A stretch of 64,000 bases of DNA from Bacteroides ilei (lineage in GTDB: Bacteria; Bacteroidota; Bacteroidia; Bacteroidales; Bacteroidaceae): the NCBI RefSeq assembly GCF_900128495.1, contig NZ_LT635801.1, positions 631,997 through 695,996 of the forward strand. The letters run 5' to 3'. Below, piece after piece: positions 32,889-39,761 of this stretch; position 1 is the first letter of the stretch, and each line of letters starts with the position of its first letter. Both the position numbers and the translations under genes were made by a program. The notes under the pieces are model-generated. The model searched no databases, was not told the DNA's origin, and saw only the letters and a list, made by a program, of their open reading frames with translations.

Positions 32889-34646
32889 TTACATATTCAA
32901 GTTCAATATGCCACCTTTCACGTTGGTCATTGTTTTACCGTCCACATCAATCATAGTTCCTTTGATGGCAACGCTCTGTTTTCCCTCTGCTTCGATGGTA
33001 GGAGCGTTTTCTTTGATTACAGTAGAACTTTTGATTGCAGTTTCCGTAGTCCCGTCAATCTTGATTTTGTCACTTGTCATGCTTGCTTCTGTCTTACCGT
33101 TGGCATCTATCTTTTCATCGGCATGTATTTCGATTACTTTGGAATGTAGTGTAATCTTCTCTTCCGAGTCGATGGTAATGGTTTTATCACCGCCCAGCAA
33201 TACTTTGCTACCGCTCGGATCTGTGATAAGGATACTTCCTGCATCATCATCTATGGTGATGGTGCATCCGCTCCGGGTAGTCAGGCTCTTTTTCTTGTTG
33301 CCACTGTCACCGCCTGCACCGGTATTTCCGTTGAACAGGCTGCCCATTACGAATGGACGGTTCGGGTCATCATGCCGGAAGCCTACCAGCACGATGTCGT
33401 CCTTTTCTGGGATGAAGACAAATCCCCTGTTGGTAGATACTTTGTCGCTCATTCCGGCATCCGGTGTCATGACACGTATCCATGAGGTCTTCATGTCCCC
33501 CGACTGCCAGTTCATCTTTACCTGTACACGTCCCTGCTTCTTGGGGTCATCGTTGCTTACCACTACCGCCTGTTGCGTCTGTGCCACGGGTAGAGGTACC
33601 TCCGGAGCCGGCAGGCTTGGTACAGTTGCGCTCAGTGCCGTAAAGGTATTGTAATAGCTGTTGCCAGACCCTATGATATGGGTGATTTCCGTAATGATAT
33701 ACGAGCCGAGTGTCTGTTCTGCAAAACTGAAGTTTTCGATTTGTATGGCCGTTTGTATGTCAACCACACTTCCTACTGTCAGGCTGTAGCAGTCGCTTTC
33801 GCTGGTAATGTAGTGTGAAGCCGCAGTATCGCTTTGTTGTTTCTTTTGGAAATAGCTGTCAAGTTCCCCTTTGTTGGATATACGGGGTTCGGCCGACTGA
33901 TTGGCTGGTGATTTGAACAGCCCTATGGAAGCCTGAAATGCCGCGTGTCCTAAATTTCCGAGACCTTTTGGGGCATCAGGCGATGTTGATTCATACTTTT
34001 GTCCGTCCGGCGAATGATAGGATTGACCAGCCAGTGGGCGGGCAATGGTTTGGATGGAGATATCTAGGCTTTGCAGATTACGTCCATACATCAGCGGTAT
34101 GCCTGCTGGTACAGCCGGCTTGCCAAATATGAGTTGCTTGCCGTCGTAGTACAACCATTCATGGTATTGTCTGGCCAGCCTGCGGATAAAGTCGAAGTTG
34201 CTTTCCCTGTATTGGCATTCGTACTCTATTTTCTCTGTATATTCAGGTGAAACCTGTGCGGTTACGCCTGCTTTCTCACAAATTTCGCTGACGATATTGG
34301 CCAGAGTCTTGTCCAGCCACGAAGCGCAGGTCTGGTCCGATTCCAGAAGGAATGTATTTGAATATCCGGTCAGAAGCAGACAGCCGTGGTTTCCGTCAGC
34401 TCGGTGCAGCGAAACATGAGTGGCGATTCCCACAAAGGTGTTTTCACCCATCTGTATGACTACTTTTTTCCCCAGCCAGTTTTTCGCCTGTTCCAGCGAA
34501 TGCGTGGCATAGGTTTCTCCCACCTCTATATCAAGACTGATCTCGAAATAGTGATGGTCATTGATTACTTGTTTCAGCATGACCTGCAGAAAAGAGTGCA
34601 GCGGATTTCCATCTATGCTGATTGATATTTTCTTTTCTTCCAGCAT
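32889..34646 (-). CDS. vgrG: T6SS spike protein VgrG (TssI), copy 2
   Basis: A 585-residue VgrG with gp27-like N-terminus (RESNFDFIRRLARQYHEWLY), OB-fold (NDDPKKQGRVQVKMNWQ, GFRHDDPNRPFVMGSLFNG) and a C-terminal needle of Thr/Ile/Lys repeats. The needle (last ~115 residues) and parts of the N-terminal third differ from VgrG1, while residues ~330-460 are almost the same. Unlike vgrG1 it has its own promoter and a copy of the hcp-type leader, and rhs3 follows after 34 bp without an intervening TPR/adaptor gene. Confidence 0.95.
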   Translation of the reverse strand: MLEEKKISISIDGNPLHSFLQVMLKQVINDHHYFEISLDIEVGETYATHSLEQAKNWLGKKVVIQMGENTFVGIATHVSLHRADGNHGCLLLTGYSNTFLLESDQTCASWLDKTLANIVSEICEKAGVTAQVSPEYTEKIEYECQYRESNFDFIRRLARQYHEWLYYDGKQLIFGKPAVPAGIPLMYGRNLQSLDISIQTIARPLAGQSYHSPDGQKYESTSPDAPKGLGNLGHAAFQASIGLFKSPANQSAEPRISNKGELDSYFQKKQQSDTAASHYITSESDCYSLTVGSVVDIQTAIQIENFSFAEQTLGSYIITEITHIIGSGNSYYNTFTALSATVPSLPAPEVPLPVAQTQQAVVVSNDDPKKQGRVQVKMNWQSGDMKTSWIRVMTPDAGMSDKVSTNRGFVFIPEKDDIVLVGFRHDDPNRPFVMGSLFNGNTGAGGDSGNKKKSLTTRSGCTITIDDDAGSILITDPSGSKVLLGGDKTITIDSEEKITLHSKVIEIHADEKIDANGKTEASMTSDKIKIDGTTETAIKSSTVIKENAPTIEAEGKQSVAIKGTMIDVDGKTMTNVKGGILNLNM

Positions 34647-34705
34647 GGCACAGTATGTTTAAAGTTCAACAACCGGAATTCTCTTACTGAAATATGTCAG
34701 GACAT

Positions 34706-34807
34706 AAAAACAAAAAGAGAAAACTTCAAAGCCTGATCTTTTGAAATTTCCTCCTTGCCCTTCATCTGATTTCAGTTTTATTTAGAAGAAAAGGAGAAAA
34801 ATAAAAC
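34706..34807 (-). promoter_or_regulatory. hcp-type leader with attenuator-like hairpin ahead of vgrG2
   Basis: Third copy of the T6SS leader. On the minus strand: a 9-bp stem (34799-34807 with 34775-34783) around a U/C-rich loop, then a 14-bp stem (34740-34753 with 34717-34730) with a 9-nt loop that differs in sequence from the hcp copies, followed by UUUUU, G and UUUUU (34706-34716). The loop and flanks have diverged while both stems are kept, which supports selection on structure. Confidence 0.7.
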
Positions 34808-34824
34808 ATCATCCTTGCTAACCG

Positions 34825-34856
34825 CAAATATACGTGAATGAAAAGACAAAACCAAA
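34825..34856 (-). promoter_or_regulatory. Promoter of vgrG2 (-33 TTTG, -7 TATATTTG)
   Basis: On the minus strand TTTG (34853-34856), 20 bp, then TATATTTG (34825-34832), a perfect match to the Bacteroidota consensus and the same geometry as the hcp promoters. Predicted start near 34818, giving a leader of about 170 nt. Confidence 0.8.
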
Positions 34857-34953
34857 TTTTATATCTGGAATTTTATGCCGAGAGATATTCAATAAAAGCC
34901 AGATAATAACTCACTTAGAAAAATAAAGTGATTATTACTTGGCTTTTGTTCCC

Positions 34954-35670
34954 TTATTTTGTATTATATTCAACAATGCCGTATATCCATTTTGGGGAGT
35001 GGAAAGAATAGTCTTTATATTCTCCATTCTTATATGTAATAGACATTATTAAGAAATCATCAGTATCATAATATGAAGCTGCAAATTCAAATTTTTTCAA
35101 ATATCGATCGCTTTCATTCTTTTTATCTGTAGCTTCTAGTTCTTGAAAGTCGGTATCATATTGATTTATAAAATCCAGAATTTCATTTTGGGCATTTGAA
35201 TTTCTCTTGTTTATTATTTTTACAACTTTTCTTAATTTCAATCCATCTTCAGTTACGGTGATATTTTTCAACGGATATTCTTTTAAGGTTCGTTCATTAT
35301 CTATTTTGAATACAATGAAACGGCCTATTAAATTACCCAACTCTTTTTCTGGATCCATTATTTTTATTTTTCTAACAAAAACTATTGCCCCATCTTTTAT
35401 GCCAAAAGGTTCTAAGGATTTACCTACTACTTTTAGTTGTTCCAAGTTTGACATATCTACCTCGGCTATGCCTAGTTTGTATTTAGGGGCATTTTTGGGA
35501 AGAGGTGCAATATCTATGTTGGAAACATCGGATGATGGATGGCCTGCAAATACAATTTTATGTTTCACCGTCATTTTTTTCGTGATGAAATTCATGCAGA
35601 TATAGGCTGCAGTTATTGCCAATATTATAATAGTTACTGTCATTTCCTTTAATTTATCTTTTTTCAACTT
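34954..35670 (-). CDS. Membrane-anchored protein with a peptidase S24/LexA-like segment
   Basis: A 238-residue protein with one N-terminal membrane helix (about residues 9-28). After it, GKSLEPFGIKDGAIVFVR strikingly resembles the G-x-S-M-x-P-x-i-x-x-G-D motif of S24/LexA and signal-peptidase folds, with Ser in the nucleophile place, and a Lys (in TLKEYPL) follows at roughly the right distance for a Ser-Lys dyad. A helical C-terminal region follows. The frame opens at 35691, but the Met at 35670 gives a normal N-terminus; either start overlaps the upstream membrane-protein gene. Being between hcp2 and vgrG2 it could be an effector, immunity or processing protein. Peptidase activity is speculative. 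Confidence 0.5.
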   Translation of the reverse strand, partial: KLKKDKLKEMTVTIIILAITAAYICMNFITKKMTVKHKIVFAGHPSSDVSNIDIAPLPKNAPKYKLGIAEVDMSNLEQLKVVGKSLEPFGIKDGAIVFVRKIKIMDPEKELGNLIGRFIVFKIDNERTLKEYPLKNITVTEDGLKLRKVVKIINKRNSNAQNEILDFINQYDTDFQELEATDKKNESDRYLKKFEFAASYYDTDDFLIMSITYKNGEYKDYSFHSPKWIYGIVEYNTK

Positions 35671-36112
35671 CATACGATGGACTAACCACATATAATGCTG
35701 AAACTTTTAATAATATGATACAACCGAATAAGCATGTAATACTTGCTATTTTTTGAAGCTCACAGGAATGATAAAAAATGCTTATTAACAATGTTACAAA
35801 AACAGAAAAGATCGCAAAGTATGATGCTTTTATCCAGGTTGGATTTAATTGCTCGTTTTTACCAATAGTCCAAAGTTGATAGAGAAAATCAACAAAAAAT
35901 GCTATAATCCATATAAGCAGAGGAGCTATGATTTTTGTATAAAAATCTTCATTGGTAATGGGAGAAAAGTCTCCTTTTACTATTTTATGAATGGACGATA
36001 TGATTTGATTGAATGAAGACACTAAAGAAACTATTGTCCAGAACAAAGTATAGACAATATTTTTTAGAGTGAAGACAAACTTTGTCTTATCAATTTTTAT
36101 GTTAAATCTCAT
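35654..36112 (-). CDS. Four-helix membrane protein of unknown function
   Basis: A 152-residue protein with about four hydrophobic segments (residues ~16-36, 63-80, 93-111, 117-140) and little else. Its 3' end overlaps the S24-like gene, so they are co-transcribed and probably work together. It lies about 250 bp after the hcp2 terminator stem. No family recognised. An immunity protein against a membrane toxin, or a partner of the S24-like protein, are both possible. Confidence 0.5.
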   Translation of the reverse strand: MRFNIKIDKTKFVFTLKNIVYTLFWTIVSLVSSFNQIISSIHKIVKGDFSPITNEDFYTKIIAPLLIWIIAFFVDFLYQLWTIGKNEQLNPTWIKASYFAIFSVFVTLLISIFYHSCELQKIASITCLFGCIILLKVSALYVVSPSYEVEKR

Positions 36113-36290
36113 AATTATAACCCTTCATTAATGTATTTCATGAAAAAGATATGCAAAGATACTATTTTCCTTTTATATTTTCAATGATACACAATGACTT
36201 ATTATAGAAGGACCTTATTCATCCTTCAGTATACTTGAGAAATGTTATGCTTTTTGTTGCAATGATTCACAACTCCAATGAACAATAAAT

Positions 36291-36328
36291 ATTGCCGCTT
36301 GAAGGTTCTTGCACCGTCAAGCGGCAAT
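36291..36328 (-). terminator. Stem-loop after hcp2
   Basis: The same 12-bp stem found after hcp1 (36291-36302 with 36317-36328), with a different loop, followed on the minus strand by ATTTATTG. It lies about 37 bp after the hcp2 stop. Kept in both copies although the surrounding sequence diverges. Confidence 0.75.
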
Positions 36329-36364
36329 TCCTTTCTTCACTCTAATGGTCTTACCCCGGAGCGT

Positions 36365-36763
36365 TTAGTTTTTCGGCCATCTGTTGTCAAGCGCAGCGTT
36401 GCCCACATTGATAAGCTCAGCGGAGAATGTGAGTGCGATGGTCATCGGCACGTCGTTGTTCACGTCAAGAGTTTCCTTGTAGTGTACGATGTAGGCGTTC
36501 TTGAACTCGATTTCCTTCATCTTAGCATCCTCTTCAATCTTCTTGTACACGATTTTTCCTTCCACCTGCTTGAACTGGCTGTTCAGCATGGCTTCGATGG
36601 TCGCAGTGTCGTCAGTTGATTCGATAACTACCGAAACACGTCCTCCCTGGATGTTTGAGGATGGTTTTCCCTTCGCGTCTGTTGTACGACTGAATTCATA
36701 CTCAGAGTGCAGTACGTCATACTCTTTTCCTGCAAATTCCAATGTAGCTCTAAATGATGCCAT
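36365..36763 (-). CDS. hcp: T6SS tube protein Hcp (TssD), copy 2
   Basis: A 132-residue Hcp identical in protein to hcp1. DNA identity extends from about 10 bp after the stop through the gene and most of the leader, with only scattered changes in the leader (for example near 36825-36833 and 36922). Downstream genes differ, so the two copies head different effector clusters. Two identical copies could raise tube supply and would be kept the same by gene conversion. Confidence 0.95.
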   Translation of the reverse strand: MASFRATLEFAGKEYDVLHSEYEFSRTTDAKGKPSSNIQGGRVSVVIESTDDTATIEAMLNSQFKQVEGKIVYKKIEEDAKMKEIEFKNAYIVHYKETLDVNNDVPMTIALTFSAELINVGNAALDNRWPKN

Positions 36764-36847
36764 AATTGATAGAATTTAAAAGTTTAACAATAAATTTGAA
36801 TGACTCCGTTTCCCTTTTCTGAGTCCTGCCGCCTTCCGTCAGAAAAC

Positions 36848-36948
36848 AAAAAAAGAGAAAACTTCAAAAACGATCTTTTGAAATTTCCTCCGGTTCTTCC
36901 AGACGATTTCTGTTTTATTTGCGGAAAAAGAAGAAGAAAAATAAAACA
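36848..36948 (-). promoter_or_regulatory. Conserved hcp2 leader with two hairpins and U-tract
   Basis: Same architecture as at hcp1: 10-bp stem (36939-36948 with 36911-36920) around a U/C-rich loop, then a 15-bp stem (36876-36890 with 36855-36869), then seven U (36848-36854), about 85 nt before the hcp2 start. Confidence 0.7.
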
Positions 36949-36964
36949 TCATCTTTGTTAGTCG

Positions 36965-36996
36965 CAATTATAATCAATTATTTTATAAAAAACAAA
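36965..36996 (-). promoter_or_regulatory. Promoter of hcp2 (-33 TTTG, -7 TATAATTG)
   Basis: On the minus strand TTTG (36993-36996), 20 bp, then TATAATTG (36965-36972). The 20 bp between the boxes differ from those of hcp1 while the boxes and spacing are the same, so the promoter elements are under selection. Confidence 0.75.
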
Positions 36997-37091
36997 TTTC
37001 CATTATTTGTTTTAATCTATTTAACATTATTCGAGGCAAATATCTCTAATAGTGTCCCATAAATATGAATTGTTCATTTCCTGTATTCATT

Positions 37092-37883
37092 TCAGTTACG
37101 TTTTCCATACCATGCTATCAGGAGCGAACTTGCTATCAGGATTGTTATACCGATAATCCACAGATAAATGTAGTTCTCGCGTTGGTTCTGCTCAATAATC
37201 CGTGTCTGATATCTGTTATATTCTACCAATGAACTTATCTGCTCTTGCTGGGAGCGGATTAAATCCAGCAATTCCTGATTGATTTCCTGTTGTCCTTTGA
37301 GCGATTGAGTCACATTCTTGAAGTTTCTGTTTATGGTGTACTCATCCTTGATATAGCCCATGGTACTGATTTTCATTTCCTGTATAGAGAGGCTGTCTTG
37401 CCTCTCTATAATAGGTGGGGTGATATCTTCTTTTTGGGCATAATGTTTGAAGCAGAGAATGCCAATAAGAATACCGCTCAAAAGAAAAGCTATGAGTGCT
37501 ATAATGATATAGAACAGGTAGTTTTTACGCACAGTTGCGGTTGTATCTGTTCTGGCGTTTCTTATTTCAGTCTTGCTTTCATTCATTCCTGTGTTCTCTG
37601 GCTGTGGACTTGTATCTTGGTTCATTTCCTTTTCCTCCATGGCTTTTCTTTTACTCATCTCAATAAACTCTCGTTTGTTAATTTGGTACTTGTCACCTTG
37701 ATATAGGACCACCTCATTTTTTACCAGCCAGTCCAAGGCTTCACGTACACTGCGTTCCGTAACTTTGATATTCTGGATGTTCCAGTATACTTCTGAGCAG
37801 GTTACCCAAACGGGCTTGACAAGAGATTTTGCATAGAGAATCTCCATGATCTCTTTCTGTAATTGTTCTTTGGTCTGTTCCAT
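37092..37883 (-). CDS. Winged-helix protein with two membrane spans, candidate membrane-tethered regulator
   Basis: A 263-residue protein. Residues ~1-75 look like a winged helix (EIMEILYAKSLV, then TERSVREALDWLVKNEVVLY and GDKYQINKREF). A polar linker (76-118) leads to a membrane helix (about 121-145), a heptad-like helical stretch (QEINQELLDLIRSQQEQI), and a second membrane helix at the C-terminus (about 240-258). A DNA-binding-type domain joined to membrane spans suggests a membrane-tethered regulator or a structural accessory of the T6SS. It lies 7 bp after a truncated gene and about 100 bp upstream of the hcp2 promoter on the same strand. Regulatory function is inference. Confidence 0.55.
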   Translation of the reverse strand: MEQTKEQLQKEIMEILYAKSLVKPVWVTCSEVYWNIQNIKVTERSVREALDWLVKNEVVLYQGDKYQINKREFIEMSKRKAMEEKEMNQDTSPQPENTGMNESKTEIRNARTDTTATVRKNYLFYIIIALIAFLLSGILIGILCFKHYAQKEDITPPIIERQDSLSIQEMKISTMGYIKDEYTINRNFKNVTQSLKGQQEINQELLDLIRSQQEQISSLVEYNRYQTRIIEQNQRENYIYLWIIGITILIASSLLIAWYGKRN

Positions 37884-37889
37884 ACGCTT

Positions 37890-38228
37890 TTACGGTAATA
37901 AATGTTTTGGAATGAAGTAATATGTTTCTCCCGACATTGATACGGTTTCGAATGACTGTTCCGCATACATTCCTTCCAGTATCTTAAGCTTGTTAATTAC
38001 AGCCGGATAAATGGAATGGAAGCCGTTTTTCTTGCATTTTCTTTGTCTCAGTTTGCGGATCTTCAGGTTGTAAAGCAGTTCTTCTTCTGCTGGAATCCCT
38101 GTACGGTAATAAAACAGGTCTGATATTACCGCATTTCTTTTCAGAAGCTTGCGATGGAATGACCGGTTTATACCGCTTCTTTGTTTCCTATATACCTCAA
38201 ATCCGCAACCGCCCTCATAAGATGACAC
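37890..38228 (-). pseudogene. 3' remnant of a gene truncated by an IS1380-family element
   Basis: About 112 codons remain in frame, from SSYEGGCGFEVYRKQRS to the stop after YYFIPKHLLP. The upstream half is missing: the frame continues into the IS, where it yields meaningless sequence. There is not enough room between the IS and the tssR stop for the lost 5' part, so a deletion accompanied the insertion. The remnant is basic (KIRKLRQRKCKK) and precedes the winged-helix gene by 7 bp, so it was likely in that operon. Function not recognised. Confidence 0.7.
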
Positions 38229-39746
38229 AGAGGTCAAAAAGGTAGCGACACTGTGGCAAAAGAGGGTGCAACGCAGCAAAAATCGCCACAAAGACGCATT
38301 AAATCCCCTTACCCCACCATGCGACTTGAGGCAATACGCAAAATCACGACCATAAGTTGTCGGTGTCATCCAAAGTCATTCTGGAACACATCAGCATAAG
38401 CGTTGTTGCATGAATAGATATTCAGCACATACTGCCTTGATGTCCTGACCCATTTGGCTGGCACAGAGATGAACTTGAAGACAAACGCCTTGATGCGGCT
38501 TGTTGCTTTGAGTCCGAACCTCTTCACGTCAAGCCTCGCCATGATGAATTTATAGAAGTTGCGTATGAGTGCCGTAAGCAGAAGAAACACCGTGTTTTCT
38601 CCCATGAAGGATTTTGGAAGCCTGTTCCAGCCGAATCCGTTATTCATGTCATCGAAGATGCGTTCCTTCCCTCCACGGAGGTTATAGAATTCGACAATCT
38701 CTTTCTCGGAAGACTCGTAGTCATTTGTAAGGATGCAGCGGTAGGTGTATTCTCCTTCCCACAGGTCGAGTTCGCCGTCTATCCGCTTCTGTCTTTGAAT
38801 CACAAGACGGTATGCCTTCCCTTTCCATTTCTCGATGAGAATGGAGGCCAGCTCAAACTCAATGCCGCCCAATTCCACTTTCTTCCAACCTCTGAGGGCA
38901 AAGATGTCATTGTAGAGCGAACTGCATCGGTTGGCACGGATATAGAAGGTCTTGCAGTGTTTAGCAATCTCTTCCACTATCTCTTCAGAACACGAGCCGC
39001 AATCAGCTCTGAAACGGTTGATCATAAGCTTGTTCTTTTCAAACCTTTCAAAGAACCTCTTCAGCGTGTCCTTCTGGTGGAAACGGACATTTGTGTTGCC
39101 GTCGCTGTTCTCAATGCCGACAATCAAGTCGCCAATAACCGCCACGCCAGGACGGTATCCGAGAAACTTCTTGTATGTGGGTTTCGCATCAAACTTCTCA
39201 GCCTCTATGAACTGGTGGTCGAAGTCAACGTCATACCCCTCGCCATCTTTCAGCTGCCCTGTGGACAATAGGCAATTGAGGAGCAGTGTATTCAGCATGT
39301 CTGCCGTGTTTAAGTCGTAGGTCTTGCCAGTGTCGGATGTGTAGGAAATGTTATCCTGGGTCAGTTCCTTTATGGCTCTGAGAATCGTGTCGGCACTGCA
39401 TGTGCGAAGTGTCGGATGAAGCGAGAGGTGATACATCAGATGAGTGGTGACATCCTCTATGCATGAGCCGCCACAGAAATAAACGCTCATAAGCGAACGG
39501 ATGATTTCGCTGTATTGATAACCATACAGCCTACATCTCATACCGAGGGTTGAGTCGATTACAGATGAGAGATTGGAGTCAAATTGCTCCATTATTGAAA
39601 AAATTCCTCCAAAAGGAGAGAGTTTCTCAGATTTTATTGCTACCTTTGCCATGTCTGTCGGGTTTGATACATATTTTGATTTGCAACACTAAGATAGGTG
39701 AAAAATCTGACATGGCAAAATCCTGAGCAACTTTTTGTTGCTCAGG
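38229..39746 (-). mobile_element. IS1380-family insertion sequence
   Basis: It contains one intact IS1380-type transposase. The ends are approximate: imperfect inverted sequences (left CAGAGGTCAAAAAGGTAGC; right GCAACTTTTTGTTGCTCAGG) lie at 38230-38248 and 39727-39746. The right end is itself a 10-bp palindrome around TTTTT. No clear target duplication is visible, consistent with a deletion at the left side. Confidence 0.7.
38366..39652 (-). CDS. IS1380-family transposase
   Basis: A 428-residue intact transposase. Landmarks: MAKVAIKSEKLSPFGGIFSI at the N-terminus, the DDE motifs YDVDFDHQFIEAEK (first Asp) and INRFRADCGSCSEEIVEEI (second Asp), and YNLRGGKERIFDDMNNGFGW with the YREK-like Glu region, all typical of IS1380-family (IS942/IS612-like) elements of Bacteroides. 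Elements of this family can drive neighbouring genes; whether this copy affects the downstream remnant and winged-helix gene is unknown. Confidence 0.88.
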   Translation of the reverse strand: MAKVAIKSEKLSPFGGIFSIMEQFDSNLSSVIDSTLGMRCRLYGYQYSEIIRSLMSVYFCGGSCIEDVTTHLMYHLSLHPTLRTCSADTILRAIKELTQDNISYTSDTGKTYDLNTADMLNTLLLNCLLSTGQLKDGEGYDVDFDHQFIEAEKFDAKPTYKKFLGYRPGVAVIGDLIVGIENSDGNTNVRFHQKDTLKRFFERFEKNKLMINRFRADCGSCSEEIVEEIAKHCKTFYIRANRCSSLYNDIFALRGWKKVELGGIEFELASILIEKWKGKAYRLVIQRQKRIDGELDLWEGEYTYRCILTNDYESSEKEIVEFYNLRGGKERIFDDMNNGFGWNRLPKSFMGENTVFLLLTALIRNFYKFIMARLDVKRFGLKATSRIKAFVFKFISVPAKWVRTSRQYVLNIYSCNNAYADVFQNDFG

Positions 39747-39761
39747 TACTTATAAAATAAG

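Noticed and set aside
38229..38369. First part of the open frame 37890-38369 as a real N-terminus
   Set aside because: This part is the end of the IS1380-family element; only the section before 38228 is remnant of a host gene.
39722..39746. 10-bp palindrome with TTTTT loop after tssR taken as the operon terminator
   Set aside because: It coincides with the imperfect inverted end of the IS1380-family element and has no U-tract in the direction of tssR, so I assign it to the IS end, though a dual role is possible.
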